From the NCBI GenBank assembly GCA_963854735.1, contig OY978107.1, positions 934,803 through 998,802 of the forward strand: a stretch of DNA of 64,000 nucleotides, in the 5' to 3' direction. The translations under genes and the position numbers were made by a program. Source of the stretch: Marvania coccoides. Its lineage: Eukaryota; Chlorophyta; Trebouxiophyceae; Chlorellales; Chlorellaceae. The notes beneath the pieces were generated by a model. It was not told where the DNA came from, did not search any database, and was given only the letters and a program-made list of their open reading frames with translations. Position 1 is the stretch's first letter, and each line of letters begins with the position of its first letter. This document shows positions 1-10,477 of this stretch, one piece after another.

Positions 1-1298
1 CCTTGGCGCCCGGGGTGGCGCCCTGCAGGCGGCCAAACAGCTGCGGGAAGAACGACTGGTCCGCCATCAGCGCCACCAGCACCTCCAGCTGGTTGAACAT
101 CTGCATGGAGGTGAGCGTGGCGAAGGTAGCGTCGTCCAGCGCGCGCGGCAGCACCGCGTCTTTGACGTACCCCAGGCGGTGCGCCTGCATGATTTTGGCG
201 CGCAAAATGGGGTCGGTGACGGGGATGACCTCCAGCATGGCGCCGGGCCCGCGCAGGTGGTCCCTGTGCTTGGGTCTTTCTTCCGCCGCCACCTCTGGGT
301 CGTACTCCAGCGCCCCTATCACGTCGTCAACATGCTCTTCGCTGAACATAACGTCCAGCAGCCCAGTGTCGTTCATCAAAATGGCGCCCTTGACGACTGC
401 GAACGCCGCGGCGGTGGTGGGCGCGTCTTCCAGGTCTTCTGCGGTGCGGAACGCGGCCAGCAGGCGCGGCAGCCACCCAGGCGCCGCCATCTGCCCTGCC
501 AGGGCCTCCCGCTGAAACATCGACCCCTCAGACAGCGCCTTGGCGATTTCCGTGAGGTTGTCCATCCCTGGCAGGGGCAGCTCCGCGGCGGCAGGGTGCA
601 TGGGGCCGTGGCGCATGTCTCCGTAATCGATCGACACTGGCGACGCGTCAAATTCGTCAATAACGCCCCCTCGGCGCCGCAGAAACGCGCCGTTACCAGG
701 CCCCCCTCCCGCGGGGCTGCCTTGTGCGGGCGGCGAGTTCATGAGGTCTGCCTGGGGGAGCCCCACCACTGCGCCTGCTGCTGCCGCTGCCGCGCTGCCG
801 TCCTGCACCTTTTGGATCTGCAGCCACACCCGGTTGCACCCCTTTGACTCCTGGAACGACAGCGCCACGTCGGTGCCCATCTCGTTGTCCGACCAAGTGA
901 TGATGGTGTCCTCTGTGTGATTGTTGAAACATCAAGCTAATTAATTAAGAACGTGTTTTAAAAGGAGTGCACATAAAATTGTATAAACTAGAGTGAGCTG
1001 CTCACCTCCTTGTCGCTGGTAGGCTGTGTCCCTGCCGATGAAGTGCGTGAGGAGGTGGCGGTTGTTGTCGCCTTCAGCAACGACCACCAGCTGGACGCCG
1101 TGCTGCAACACACAAAAGGTGAATTAAATGGGGCACTGGAATTACAAGGTCAGCGGCAAGCTAGAGGCACCTGGCCCTTCTTTTGCCACCCCCACTCACC
1201 TCGTAGTACATGACGTTGACGTGGCCAGTGCCCCTGTCGTCCCACGTCCCCTCGTCGTTCAGCTTGTACACCTTGACGCGCTGCACAGCTGGATCCAT
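1..1298 (-). CDS. PP4R3/SMEK-type protein phosphatase 4 regulatory subunit 3, 3' end outside window
   Basis: Exons read on the minus strand are 1298-1200, 1102-1006 and 912-1 (continuing past the left edge). Each junction has GT-AG sites and phases agree. The start is the ATG at 1298; the protein opens with MDPAVQRVKVYKLND, then WDDRGTGHV, the usual PH/EVH1-like opening of PP4R3. Exon 3 begins with TIITWSDNEMGTDVALSFQ, then a low-complexity linker rich in Ala, Pro and Gly. The conserved SMEK armadillo-type region follows, including GALEYDPEV, VIPVTDP and LGYVKDAVLPRALDDATFATL. Family members recruit the PP4 catalytic subunit to substrates in DNA repair, cell-cycle and stress responses, mostly in the nucleus. 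About 370 residues are visible; most of the C-terminal armadillo repeats and the acidic tail lie outside the window. The family assignment is secure; the substrate is not known from sequence. Confidence 0.9.
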
Positions 1299-1829
1299 GC
1301 CGTTCGCCGCCGCCAGGCCTTGAAACCGGAATTAAAAAGGCAGCTGGGGCGCGGAGAAGCTGTCGAGCGAGCTAAAACACAGCTGCAAAATTAAAATCAA
1401 GAGACCAGGTGCTCGCCACCTCCACGGTCCTCCTCTCGCGCCTACTCCCCCCTCAAATGTGTTCAATCAGATTGATAAAATCGAGACGCCATATCGAACG
1501 GAAGGGCGATGCGCTTTTGCCAGAGTTTCAATTTCGAATCAAAGTATTCAACAAGATCAAAAGCTAGCGAGCGTCGCTGTGCCTCGTGGCGCGATACAGT
1601 AATTAAAACGCTTGAGCCGTGCCGCTGTTTCTGGCCCTCTGTATTCTGTCGAGCAGTGCGGCAAACATGAACTGCATGCTGGGGCCCAATTTTTCAAGCA
1701 GCCCGTTTGAATTGAGCTCTTGCCTGGTACTGCCCCGGATTTAAGCTTACACGCAGGGGGTCATCTGCATGCACGCGGCGTTCAGTGAGTACGATTTCAC
1801 CCGGAATTTCACCCCGCATGACCTGGTTT
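1299..1829. other. Intergenic region, PP4R3 5' side
   Basis: About 530 bp between the PP4R3 start codon and the stop codon of the methyltransferase gene, both on the minus strand. It is AT-richer than the exons and should hold the PP4R3 promoter and the methyltransferase 3' UTR. I see no tRNA, repeat or convincing coding exon in it. Confidence 0.5.
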
Positions 1830-2982
1830 TCAGCTAAAACCGCCGCCTCTTGCCTTGTTTGCACCGCCGCTCTTTTTCCGCTTCATCAGCTGCTCAAACG
1901 CCTCTTTGCCCACCGATTCATCTGCTGTGATTGCAGGTGTGAGCGGTTTTATTGCGACGCCCACTGCATGCGGATTCAGTGCTTCTGCCGCAACATCCCA
2001 CTGAGAGAAATCCCATCGCTGTGCAGCAGCCACCACGTCTCCCACGCCAGCACCTGCATTGATGTTATTAATGCGGAATAAATGGTACGATTGAGCATTG
2101 AACACGTCATTACGGTACAAGAGAAAACTAGAGATTTCAAAAATAATGCCTACCTGCTGGTTGAGGTCCCCCCAGGCGCACCAGTGGGGCCACCGCGCTC
2201 CCTTCCACTCGCTGAATGAACACAAACGTGCCCCCGGGCTTCAGCACCCTCCATGCCTCTTTCAGCAGCTTTTGTGTCTCTGCGACAGGCGGGAAGAAAT
2301 AAACAAGGGCTTTAAACGCCATGCGTTCCTCCCTAATGGCATCATCTTACCTTTCGGTTCATTGAGCTGATCAAACGCCACCACCGAGTCATAGGCAGCC
2401 CCTGCTGACGAACTCATCGCTTCAAGCATGCCCGCCTTGACTTCGCGCACTGGAACCTGCGCTTGAATACCTGCCTGCTCCCACAGACCGGTCTTGATGT
2501 CGGGCCCGGCCACTGTCACTTGCACCGTCCCTTTTGGGTAGTAAAACAGGTCTCTAGTGGACCCCCCGAGCTGCAAAACGTTGGCTCCGCCAGGCTTCAC
2601 ATGCCGGCTCAGCATGGCCGTGCGCACGATCTCCAGCTGACTGTAGGCAGCGAACTTGGCGGCAGCGATGCTGCGACGGTTGAAGAATGCGTTGAATGGG
2701 TGAGAACAGAGCATTTCCAATCTCCCCCGCTCGCCCAACCAACAAGGCTCACGTCAGCACTGCGCCTCCCAGAGCGAGTGAGGGGAGAACAAGGGCGCCA
2801 GAGCTGTCAATTCCTGCCACCGCGATGTCAGCGAGGCTGTTCAAGCCGGCTCGCACGACCAAGTTTTTCCGAGGCTGCTGTCTCCGAAGGATGTGGATGG
2901 GTGTAGTGATTTTTGGCTGCATGCTCAGCGCTGCTGGCAGCTGCAGGCATCGCGGCGTGGACATACTGTAAACTAATGTCAT
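1830..2982 (-). CDS. Class I SAM-dependent methyltransferase-like protein, probably organelle-targeted
   Basis: Four exons on the minus strand: 2982-2753, 2670-2351, 2279-2154 and 2053-1830. All junctions are GT-AG and phases join without a break, giving about 299 residues. An in-frame ATG at 2964 is an alternative start. The N-terminal 50 or so residues are rich in Arg, Gln, Pro and Ala with few acids (IHILRRQQPRKNLVVRAG), like a plastid or mitochondrial transit peptide. Exon 2 carries GGANVLQLGGSTRDLFYYP, which aligns with motif I, the SAM-binding loop, of small-molecule methyltransferases. Exon 3 carries LLKEAWRVLKPGGTFVFI, the classical motif III region. The C-terminus is basic. Motif I is degenerate (LQLGGSTRDL in place of the usual DxGxGxG), so the substrate is unknown and activity is not certain. 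It is divergent from ALB3 across 259 bp. Confidence 0.8.
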
Positions 2983-3241
2983 ATTTAAATAACTTTGGGG
3001 TTATTTAAGCGCTTCCAAAATCTGTCAAGAAGTCAAGAGACGACGATCGACGATCAGATAAAATTTTCTAAAATTGCGAGATTTTTCTCTGTTTGGCATT
3101 TAAAAATATACGAATTAACGGCCTTGCCATTAATCGTTCAACGCATTGCATCTAAAAGCTCGCCAGCTGCCCCTGCAATAGTTTTGTTCAGCTGCAGGCG
3201 TGCAGAGGCTCTCCCTTCCGTGCGCATTTGCCACTGCAACA
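2983..3241. promoter_or_regulatory. Divergent promoter region, methyltransferase / ALB3
   Basis: 259 bp separate the start codons of two divergent genes. The middle is AT-rich (roughly 3060-3130), unlike the flanking exons. This position makes it the likely shared promoter and 5' UTR region. No specific element is recognised. Confidence 0.45.
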
Positions 3242-4773
3242 ATGCACGCAAATGCGTGTGTGGCGTTGGAGGGCGTGCAAGCCCGCGCAGCCCCGTTGGG
3301 AAGTGGGCGAGCTTTCGTTCCGATGAAACAACTCCATACCCGCAGGTGTGTTGCTGATTGCAGGCTAGAAGACCAACACTCTGTGAAATTGAACGACGCT
3401 CTCTCGGCATGTGCGCAGGAACACACGAAGCGGCGTCCCCAGGGCCTTCCTTGCCGAGCTGCCTGAGGTGTCGTCTGCGGTCGCCTCGCTGGAGGCAGCC
3501 CTGCACCTCCACGGCGCTGACCTGTCCCTGGACGACCTCCTGGTGCAGCTGCTCACCCTGGGCGACGCTGCAGCGGCCGTGGCTGTCCCTGCCGCAGACG
3601 CCGCGTCTTCCGCAACCGCAGCCACGCCGCAAGACAACGGCTTCCTGGCCCCGCTGGTGGAGGGTCTCGAGACGGTGCTGCGGTTCATCCAGACGGGTCT
3701 CGACACGTACAAAGTGCCGTACAGCTATGGCTGGTCCATCGTGGCGCTCACCGCCTTTGTGAAGCTGCTCACGCTGCCGCTGACCAAGCAACAGGTGGAG
3801 AGCAGCCTCTCGGTGCAGGCGCTCAAGCCCAAGATCGACGCCATCAAGGAGCTGTACGGCGACGACAAGAACGCCGTGTCGCGAGAAACCTCTGCCCTGT
3901 ATGAAAAGGCAGGCGTCAACCCTCTGGCAGGGTGCCTCCCCACACTTGCGACAATCCCGATTTTCATTGGGCTGTACCGCTCGCTGACGTCGGTGGCGGC
4001 GCAGGGCGACCTCGACAACCAGGGCTTCTACTGGATCCCCACCCTGGCGGGGCCCACCTCTGTCGCGGCACAAAAGGCGGGCGCAGGCACCGACTGGCTG
4101 TTCCCGCTGGTGGACGGCGTCCCTCCCGTGGGGTGGGACCTGGCGCTGCGCTACCTGGCGCTGCCCGCTGCGTTGGTGGTTGCCCAGTGGATCTCTTCTG
4201 CCATCATTGCCCCCCCGCCGGACCCCAACGCTGAGAACCAGGGCGTGCAGAAAGCCATCATCTAGTGAGTCATCTATGCATGGTTTGTTGCTCTTGCCAA
4301 TTCGATCTCCTCACTTTATTTCGCACCAAGTTATTTATTTCACCCCTTGTGGACTAATATCATTGCTCATTTTGTTGCATCGCAGCGCCCTGCCGCTCAT
4401 GGTGGGCTGGTTTGCGCTCAACGTGCCCTCCGGCCTCTCCCTGTACTACTTCTCCAACACCGTCTTCACCTCGGCGCAGCAAATCTTCCTGCGCAAGCTG
4501 GGCGGTGCCAAGCTGGCCGACTTTGACTTGGGGCCCATCGACCTGGGAAAGGCAAGGCGCACGGGGTCGATGGCGTCCACGGACGAGGTGGCCACCGCAA
4601 ACATGCAGGCGGTGGTGTCTGACGGTGGGGAGGCGCCCGCGGTGGCGTACGCTGCGCTGCCTCAGAGCGGCGGAGACAGCGAAGTGGAGGGACTGGCGGC
4701 AGCTGCGCTGCCTGCCGTGCCCACCCTCAACAAGCGTTGCAAGCGCAAGCGCAGAGAGCTGCTGCAGGCGTGA
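3242..4773 (+). CDS. ALB3: ALB3/OxaI/YidC-type thylakoid membrane protein insertase
   Basis: Proposed exons are 3242-3345, 3443-4264 and 4386-4773 (about 437 residues). An alternative acceptor at 3418 would add eight residues in frame. The last junction is certain: TCTA before GTGAGT at 4265, acceptor CGCAG ending at 4385, rebuilding a continuous insertase core. The first exon is inferred from phase; its product is Ala/Arg-rich and acid-poor, as expected of a transit peptide. The core has the YidC/Oxa1 signature: YGWSIVALTAFVKLLTLPLT, then KPKIDAIKELYGDD, NPLAGCLPTLATIPIFIGLYRSL, GWDLALRYLALPAALVVAQW and VPSGLSLYYFSNTVFTSAQQ, matching the five-helix plan. ALB3 inserts light-harvesting proteins into thylakoids with cpSRP. 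The tail after the last helix is Ala/Gly/Glu-rich and ends in a basic KRCKRKRREL stretch, plausibly a cpSRP43 contact. ALB3 and the longer Chlamydomonas ALB3.2 cannot be told apart here. Confidence 0.9.
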
Positions 4774-4948
4774 ACGCTATTTGCGCGTGCTTTGATTTGG
4801 GGTGTGTGTGTTTGACTGAGAGAGAAAAAATCGAGAGCTTGATGGTGAAATGATTTTTCCATTAATTCAAAATTTTAATGCCGAATGAAATACATGTACA
4901 AAACTGTTTTCGCTCTCGCCCCCTTGCCTGGGCCTTCAAGTCGCCCCC

Positions 4949-5414
4949 TCACAGCAGCGCGACAAAGAGCTCCACCTGGCCAGCGTCCTTACCCGGTGCT
5001 GCCACCAGTGGCGCCATCACCTGCCCTACGCCTGACGTTTCGCTCACGCTGAATGAGCCCTGCCCAATTTCGTCAACGCCCTCGCGCCCAGGCAGCCTGC
5101 CCCGCATTTTGATGTGAATTTCAGCGGGTACATCGCCTGGAGGGGCCTCCAGCTCCAGGGGTTCGTTCCATACCGGTGCGTTACTGATTGCTCGCACCTT
5201 TGACGTCGCTGCTTTTGCGCCGTTGTCCACCCACAGCTCGCACCAGGCCTCTTCGTGCGGGAACAAGGAATTGGGGCCGTGGCCTCTTGCTGTCACAACT
5301 CGGACAGCGACCTGAATGAGAGGGGCGCAGCCGAGTCTCTTGGAGGAAAAAATAACTCTGTAAATATATACTTTTGAAAATTTGAAGGAGCCTCACCTTT
5401 TTGTTGGCTGGCAT
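4949..5414 (-). CDS. Small C2-domain-like protein
   Basis: Two exons on the minus strand: 5414-5397 (six codons, MPANKK) and 5311-4949, joined in phase 0 across an 85-bp intron. The product is about 126 residues. After the short basic start it reads VAVRVVTARGHG, then AWCELWVDNG, PVWNEPLELEA and AEIHIKMRGRL. This matches the strand order of a single C2 domain with the NPxWNE-like turn. The loop Asp residues that usually bind calcium are mostly absent, so calcium-independent membrane or protein binding is more likely. No transmembrane segment is seen. The tiny first exon rests only on phase and splice sites; a slightly different start is possible. It is convergent with ALB3, about 175 bp away. 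Confidence 0.65.
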
Positions 5415-5771
5415 TATTTCGTGAAAGCTCGGTATGGGTTTCAAATGTTGTTATTAATCTCGCACGAGGCCGTTTCAAAGAACAAAAACACAAAATGACG
5501 AAATGCCAGACTGCTGACGTGTCATAACCTGACAGACCGACAGCTATTACATTTGGAGCAACGCAAAAATATACAATGCAACATGCACGCTTGTAAATCG
5601 ACTTGAGTTTACGCGTATGAAAAAATACCTGCCGCGTTTGTCCATTGTCCATTTCGACGCAGCGTATTACATATAAAACACACACTGCTCCAGAGTGCTG
5701 CTCTGCCTCATTTCTCATTGGCCCCGCACCACCCCCGCACCATTGGGCCACCACCTGCTCTTTTCCCTTTT
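5415..5771. other. Intergenic region with no recognised gene
   Basis: 357 bp upstream of the C2-like gene and downstream of the FHA gene, both on the minus strand. It is AT-rich in the middle. Short open frames are present, but none has a recognisable domain or usable splice context. Confidence 0.45.
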
Positions 5772-6651
5772 TTACTTCTCCTTGAGCAGCACGTACTCCC
5801 GCGACGAGTTTCCAAAGCGCAGCATGTCCTTTTCCAGCAACTCGTAGTACCGCCCCTCCTCCAGCCGATCCCCGTTCAAGAACGTCCCGTTTGTCGACCC
5901 CAGGTCCAGGAGGTAGGGCCTCACCGCAGACACCATCATCCCGTCGGCGCCTTCTTTTTCAGTCAGGCGGAACTGCAGCACGGCGTGCTGCTTGCTGCAG
6001 GAGGGGTGGTCCGTTGGGATGTCGGCTATCTTGCGCTCCCGTCCAAACAGGTACCTGCTCTGCCTGTGGACGTGCAACGGCTCTTCAAAGGGCTCTCCGT
6101 TCTTAAACACGTACAGTCGCCACCGCGCTGTGGGTGGGCGTGCCTCTGAGGGCTCATTGTGCACCAGCACCACGCCACTGCAGTGCCGAGTGTCCCCCAA
6201 GGGGAGAATTGACAATGACCATGCGTCAATTGATGTAAGTACAAAACAAATAAATATAAACACAAAATTCAACTCACTTGACGGTGTTTGTCTCGGCAGC
6301 TAATGCCCCAGAGAGTCCAAAATCGGGCTCTGGCTCCTTCTCGGGCACTTCCTCTTCGTCGTCAAACTCTCCAGGCTTGCCCCACCGCTCCCTGCCTCCG
6401 CCGCCATCATCGCTGGGCTCAAAGCGGCGACCCCTGCCCCGCCCCCGGCCCCGGTCGCCGCCGCCGTCATCTCTTCTCCCCCGCCCGCGACCACCAAAAT
6501 CGCCGCCACGGCGCTCTGGAGACCAGCGCCTGCCGCCCCGCTCCATGCTGCAACTTCGGCTGCGGTGGCGGGGTGGCGGGGATCTGTCGCCTCGTCGCGG
6601 CGATCTGCCTCTGTCGTCGTACGGCAGGGCCCGATTTCCGCGGTCCGACAT
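5772..6651 (-). CDS. FHA-domain protein of the SNIP1 / DAWDLE family
   Basis: Two exons on the minus strand, 6651-6278 and 6177-5772, in phase across a 100-bp GT-AG intron, giving about 259 residues. The first 95 residues are an Arg/Gly/Asp/Ser-rich tail with RS- and RGG-like patches (RGRGRGRGRR), typical of RNA-associated proteins. Then comes the family hallmark EPDFGLSGALAAETNTV at the intron. The second exon is the FHA domain: ARWRLYVFKNGEP, LFGRERKIADIPTDHPSCSKQHAVLQ (phosphothreonine-binding Arg and Ser-His), LLDLGSTNGTFLNGDRL and a conserved end FGNSSREYVLL. In plants DAWDLE helps Dicer-like enzymes process microRNA precursors; animal and yeast relatives are spliceosomal (SNIP1, Pml1). 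The gene is therefore probably nuclear and RNA-processing. Which role applies in this alga cannot be read from sequence. Confidence 0.93.
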
Positions 6652-6955
6652 TATTTTGTTGTCTTGCAGAAAAAGATTTATTCTAGAAAAATGGGCAGAG
6701 TCGCGAGTTTCAGAGTTTGGGGTATATAGATTGGCTGTGAGAGTACTTTTCTATTTTTGCATTCAAAGTTATGCGCCACATGGCCCTTGGGACGCGATTT
6801 ATAAGCAGAAACTAATTTGAACGTGCTCCCGCCAAAAAATGCGTACCTTTGCCGATACAGCCCGCATTGTGCAAATTAAAAAAAGGGCAGGCAAAAGGGA
6901 CACCTTGGGCACCTGTAAACCCACTCGTCGCTTAATTTAATCATTTTCTTTGAAC
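6652..6955. promoter_or_regulatory. Divergent promoter region, SNIP1-like / isochorismatase-like
   Basis: 304 bp between two divergent start codons, AT-rich relative to both coding flanks, with a TATATA-like stretch near 6722. Position makes it the shared promoter and 5' UTR space. No specific factor site is claimed. Confidence 0.4.
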
Positions 6956-7778
6956 ATGGCCCATTACAAGCCTGAGCCCAGCCTTCGTGAGGCCAAGGTA
7001 GTGCCTGCACAAGCGGCTTGCTTGTTCATAGACACCCAGAACTACAACTGCCATCGAGATGGCGCCTGTTTTCAAGCGTTGGGCGAGGTAGACAAAAATG
7101 CGAGTTAGTTTTTGCGAGGCGGTGGTGACGAAGAAGAGCTGTCCCCTGAAATCCGTCCGCACCACCCCATATTGCAGAGCCCGTCTACATCATTTTTTTA
7201 CGATGGGGTGCAAGCTGCCGTCCCCCGCTGGCAGCTCCTGCAGCAAACGTGCCGCCACGCAGACATCGAAGTTCTCTACACCGTCATCCAGAGCTTGACG
7301 CAAGACGGGCGCGACAGGGGGCTCGACTACAAAATCAGTGGCTTCCACGTCCCTCCTGGCTGCTGGGACGCCCGAGTTCTGGAAGAGATCAGCCCCCGTG
7401 GCGACGAAATCGTGCTGCCAAAGAGCAGCAGCAGCGTGTTCAACAGCACCGTGCTGCACACAATACTGGGCAACATGGGCATCAAGCAGCTGATTTTGTG
7501 CGGCTGCGTGGCGGATCAGTGCGTGGAACATGCTGTGAGGGATGCGTGTGACCTGGGTTATCTGGTGACGCTGGTTTCCGGTGCGGCAGCGAACGAATAT
7601 ATGATGTTGAGGGGAAAACACAGGCGCTTACGTCAGATTGCGATGCAATGCAGATGCGAGTGTGACCTACAGCCAGGAGCGGCACGGCGCCTCGCTGCGG
7701 GCGATCAAGGGATACTGCCGCCAGCGCACAACCCAACAGCTATGCGAAGAGCTGAGTGGCACATGGAGCACTGCGTAA
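6956..7778 (+). CDS. Isochorismatase-like cysteine hydrolase, plant/algal RutB-like group
   Basis: Three exons, 6956-7087, 7178-7580 and 7654-7778. Each junction is GT-AG and in phase, giving about 219 residues, normal for a one-domain isochorismatase fold. The catalytic triad can be placed: Asp26 in CLFIDTQN, Lys126 in VLPKSSSSVFNST and Cys159 in CGCVADQCVEHAVRDACDLGY. Exon 3 supplies the family's C-terminal block TYSQERHGASLRAIKGYCRQR. These enzymes are amidohydrolases or related C-N hydrolases. The SSSVFNST and IKGYCRQR blocks place it with the eukaryotic ureidoacrylate-amidohydrolase-like group, not with nicotinamidase. The true substrate is unknown. No targeting peptide is obvious, so it is probably cytosolic. 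It is convergent with SEM1, about 107 bp away. Confidence 0.88.
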
Positions 7779-7885
7779 ATTTGCTTCATTTGCATTTTGT
7801 AGGTAATAATACTAGTCATAGAAAGCACAAAGTCATGAGGGCGTACGAGAGAAAATGGGTCATCGTGTCATTTTGTAGAAGGCTA

Positions 7886-8052
7886 CTACTGCTGCCGCTT
7901 TTGGAGCTCCGCTTTCAGCCGCTGCGAGAAGTCGTCGTTCAGGTTGTCATCATCCCAGTCCTACAAAAGCAGCACAGACGGGGGTTGGTAATTACTAAAG
8001 AACGACAGTGGCAGAGGAGCGGTGAGCACTGTTCTCATCCCACGTCCTCGTC

Positions 8053-8103
<51 letters not shown>

Positions 8104-8334
8104 GCTCCCAGAGATCTTGCCGCTGGGGGTCCTCTTGCTTGGCATCCCAGTCTGCACACCCCAAGGAGCGAAACAAATAGACGTTGATCAAGTGTGGCAA
8201 CTCCCATCAAGGAATACCGCACCAAATAACAAAGGCTCAACCAGCGCACCTTCCACCTCAAACTCCTCAAACTCGTCTTCCTCGTCCAGCGAAACCTCCT
8301 GGCGTTTCGTTTCCTTGGGCTGAGGGGCAGCCAT
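7886..8334 (-). CDS. SEM1: SEM1/DSS1-type 26S proteasome lid subunit
   Basis: Three small exons on the minus strand: 8334-8250, 8151-8102 and 7960-7886. All phases agree and the product is 69 residues, the normal size for this family. It is very acidic, with two Trp-containing acidic blocks: DEEDEFEEFEVEDWDAK and LWEQDWDDDNLNDDFSQ. The C-terminal helix is basic (LKAELQKRQQ). This order (acidic block, linker, acidic block, helix) is diagnostic of DSS1/SEM1. The protein is a mostly disordered subunit of the proteasome lid and is also found in TREX-2 and BRCA2-type complexes in other eukaryotes. The second intron starts directly in a long CA/TG repeat. Confidence 0.93.
8056..8101. repeat. (CA)n microsatellite inside the SEM1 intron
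   Basis: About 23 uninterrupted CA units on the plus strand. On the coding strand they read GTGTGTG and begin exactly at the donor site of SEM1 intron 2, so the repeat itself provides the GT donor and its following bases. Confidence 0.95.
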
Positions 8335-9067
8335 TTGATTTTTGTTTTTTTATGATCAAATGCGACCAGGCATCAGTGTGCCGTTGGTTTCAGAGAGAAC
8401 TTTTTTATAATTAAAGAGGCCTGCTACTGTGCGCTCCGGACAACAGGGGAGGAGGAAGAGACCCGCCCGGAGGATCCGCTCTGGCTTTTCCAACCTTTCA
8501 GAGTTATTAACGCCGCGACTATTATTTAAAAAAGGACTTTCCGGCTCCAAAACATCAACACCGGCTGGTCGTCTAGGCGTGACGCCTTTAACGGAGCTCG
8601 GGTGTCCTACATCGAAAATTGTTTTATTTTGGCTCTACAGCTACGTGATTTTTGTGTTCACCACCCTTTTCGACGCTCTCAGTTTTCCATTAAACCGGCC
8701 ACAATGGGTGTGGGGTAGATGGAAGCGTTGCGAAAGAGTCTGAGAAAGTCCAGCGACGATCAACATCATATTTTAGATAGCTCCACAAACCGCCATCGCC
8801 AACAGGGGGTACCTGGTGAGGCTGAAAATTGCTTGGATATTTCAGTTGGGGGGGGGTCCGCCGTGAGGCGTGGGCACCAGGCACTGACCCACTTTTTATT
8901 TATATTTCTGTGTGCAGCTGACCACCCCGCGCCAAGTGGAGGAGAGAACCAGCAGGTGTGTTTGCTGAGCTGCCAGTGATTGAGGCGTTGCTGCACACTC
9001 GAGTTTCCGCCCTTTTTACGCCCTCCCTCCCCCCTCCCCCCTCCCTCCCCCCCCCATTATCAAGCAG
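8335..9067. other. Upstream region shared by SEM1 and GSK3
   Basis: 733 bp between the divergent SEM1 and GSK3 start codons. Splice-like sites are present (a pyrimidine-rich tract ending in GTGCAG near 8919, a GTGTGT donor near 8956, a pyrimidine tract to 9058 and AGCAG just before the GSK3 ATG). They suggest spliced 5' UTR exons of GSK3. The short open frames here match nothing I recognise. Confidence 0.4.
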
Positions 9068-10375
9068 ATGGACGGCAGCAACGTCGCCACCTCCTCTGGC
9101 GCCGCGCTCGACGCCCTGCCGCAGCACCTGGGCAGGCTGTGTTTGAGCAGCGCCCAGCGAGAGGGCCGCGAGTCTGTGTGGGAGGGTCGCGTGACCTCTG
9201 GCGACCCAGCGGGCGTGGACCACATTGTCACAACGCACAGCACAGACCCAGCAGCGCCCAGGCAGGTGGTGCGCTACCGCACGGAGCGGGTGGTGGGGAA
9301 CGGGTCGTTCGGGGTGGTGTACCAGGCGCGATGCCTGGAGACGGGGGAGCTTGTGGCCATAAAGAAGGTGCTGCAAGACAAGCGCTTCAAGAACAGGGAG
9401 CTGCAGATCATCCGCCGCCTGCAGCACCCCAACATCGTGCAGCTTAAACACTGCTTCTTCTCGTCGGGGGCCACCGCAGGGCCGGGCGCGGGCGTGACCG
9501 CCGCCCCCCGAGGCACCTCCCCCGTGCCCCCGGCCCCCGATGACATCTACCTCAATCTGGTGCTGGAGTACGTGCCCGACACCGTGTACAAGATCAACAA
9601 GCACTACACCCGCGCAGACGACCGCCTGCCCATGCCCCTGGTCAAGCTGTACGTGTACCAAATGCTGAGGGCGCTGGCGCACATCCATTCCCAGGGGGTG
9701 TGCCACAGAGACATCAAGCCGCAGAACCTGCTGGTGGACGTGCAGAGCCACGCGCTGAAGCTGTGCGACTTTGGGTCCGCCAAGATCCTGCGCCCCGAGG
9801 AGTCCAACATCTCGTACATCTGCTCGCGCTACTACCGCGCGCCGGAGCTCATATTTGGCGCCACCTCCTACACCTCGGCCATCGACGTGTGGAGCGTGGG
9901 GTGCGTGGCCGCTGAGCTGGTGCTGGGGTCCCCGCTGTTCCCAGGCGAGTCGGGCGTTGACCAGCTCGTGGAGATCATCAAGGTGCTGGGCACGCCCACC
10001 AGGGAAGAGATCCAGGCCATGAACCCCAACTACACGGAGTTCAAGTTCCCCTTCATCCGCCCCTCCCCCTGGACCAAGGTGTTTGGGTCCAAGCGCCCGC
10101 CGCAGGACGCGCTGGACCTGATTGGGGCGCTGCTGGTGTACGACCCCACGCGCAGGCTGGGGGCGCTGGAAGCGCTGGCGCACCCGTTCTTCGACGACCT
10201 GAGGAAGCCGGGGGCGCGGCTGCCCAACGGGCACTCTTTGCCTCCGGTGGACAACTGGCTGGGTGGGGAGCTGGACGGGGCTCCAGAGTACGCGCGGGCC
10301 ATCCTGGACCCGCAGCACAGGGCGCAGCATGGCAGCAGCAGCAGAGCCGCAGCAGCAGGGTCGTCCAAGCGGTGA
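9068..10375 (+). CDS. GSK3: Glycogen synthase kinase 3 (shaggy-like) Ser/Thr kinase
   Basis: Single exon, 435 residues, start ATG at 9068 just after an acceptor-like AGCAG. The first 75 residues are a variable tail. The kinase domain follows: glycine loop [12 protein letters not shown], catalytic lysine in [27 protein letters not shown] (catalytic loop), DFGSAK, activation loop [13 protein letters not shown] with the regulatory Tyr, and the GSK3-typical [23 protein letters not shown] and [11 protein letters not shown]. These blocks identify GSK3 within the CMGC kinases. An unusual Gly/Ala/Pro-rich insertion of about 25 residues sits in the N-lobe after LKHCFFSS, before the hinge. After the kinase domain a short Ser/Ala-rich tail ends the protein. 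GSK3 kinases phosphorylate primed substrates in growth and stress signalling. Confidence 0.97.
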   Translation: MDGSNVATSSGAALDALPQHLGRLCLSSAQREGRESVWEGRVTSGDPAGVDHIVTTHSTDPAAPRQVVRYRTERVVGNGSFGVVYQARCLETGELVAIKKVLQDKRFKNRELQIIRRLQHPNIVQLKHCFFSSGATAGPGAGVTAAPRGTSPVPPAPDDIYLNLVLEYVPDTVYKINKHYTRADDRLPMPLVKLYVYQMLRALAHIHSQGVCHRDIKPQNLLVDVQSHALKLCDFGSAKILRPEESNISYICSRYYRAPELIFGATSYTSAIDVWSVGCVAAELVLGSPLFPGESGVDQLVEIIKVLGTPTREEIQAMNPNYTEFKFPFIRPSPWTKVFGSKRPPQDALDLIGALLVYDPTRRLGALEALAHPFFDDLRKPGARLPNGHSLPPVDNWLGGELDGAPEYARAILDPQHRAQHGSSSRAAAAGSSKR

Positions 10376-10446
10376 AGGAAGAAAATCAACGACACCTTGT
10401 GCATGCAACAAACACCTAGACAATATGCGCCGCTGCTGCTGGAATG

Positions 10447-10477
<31 letters not shown>

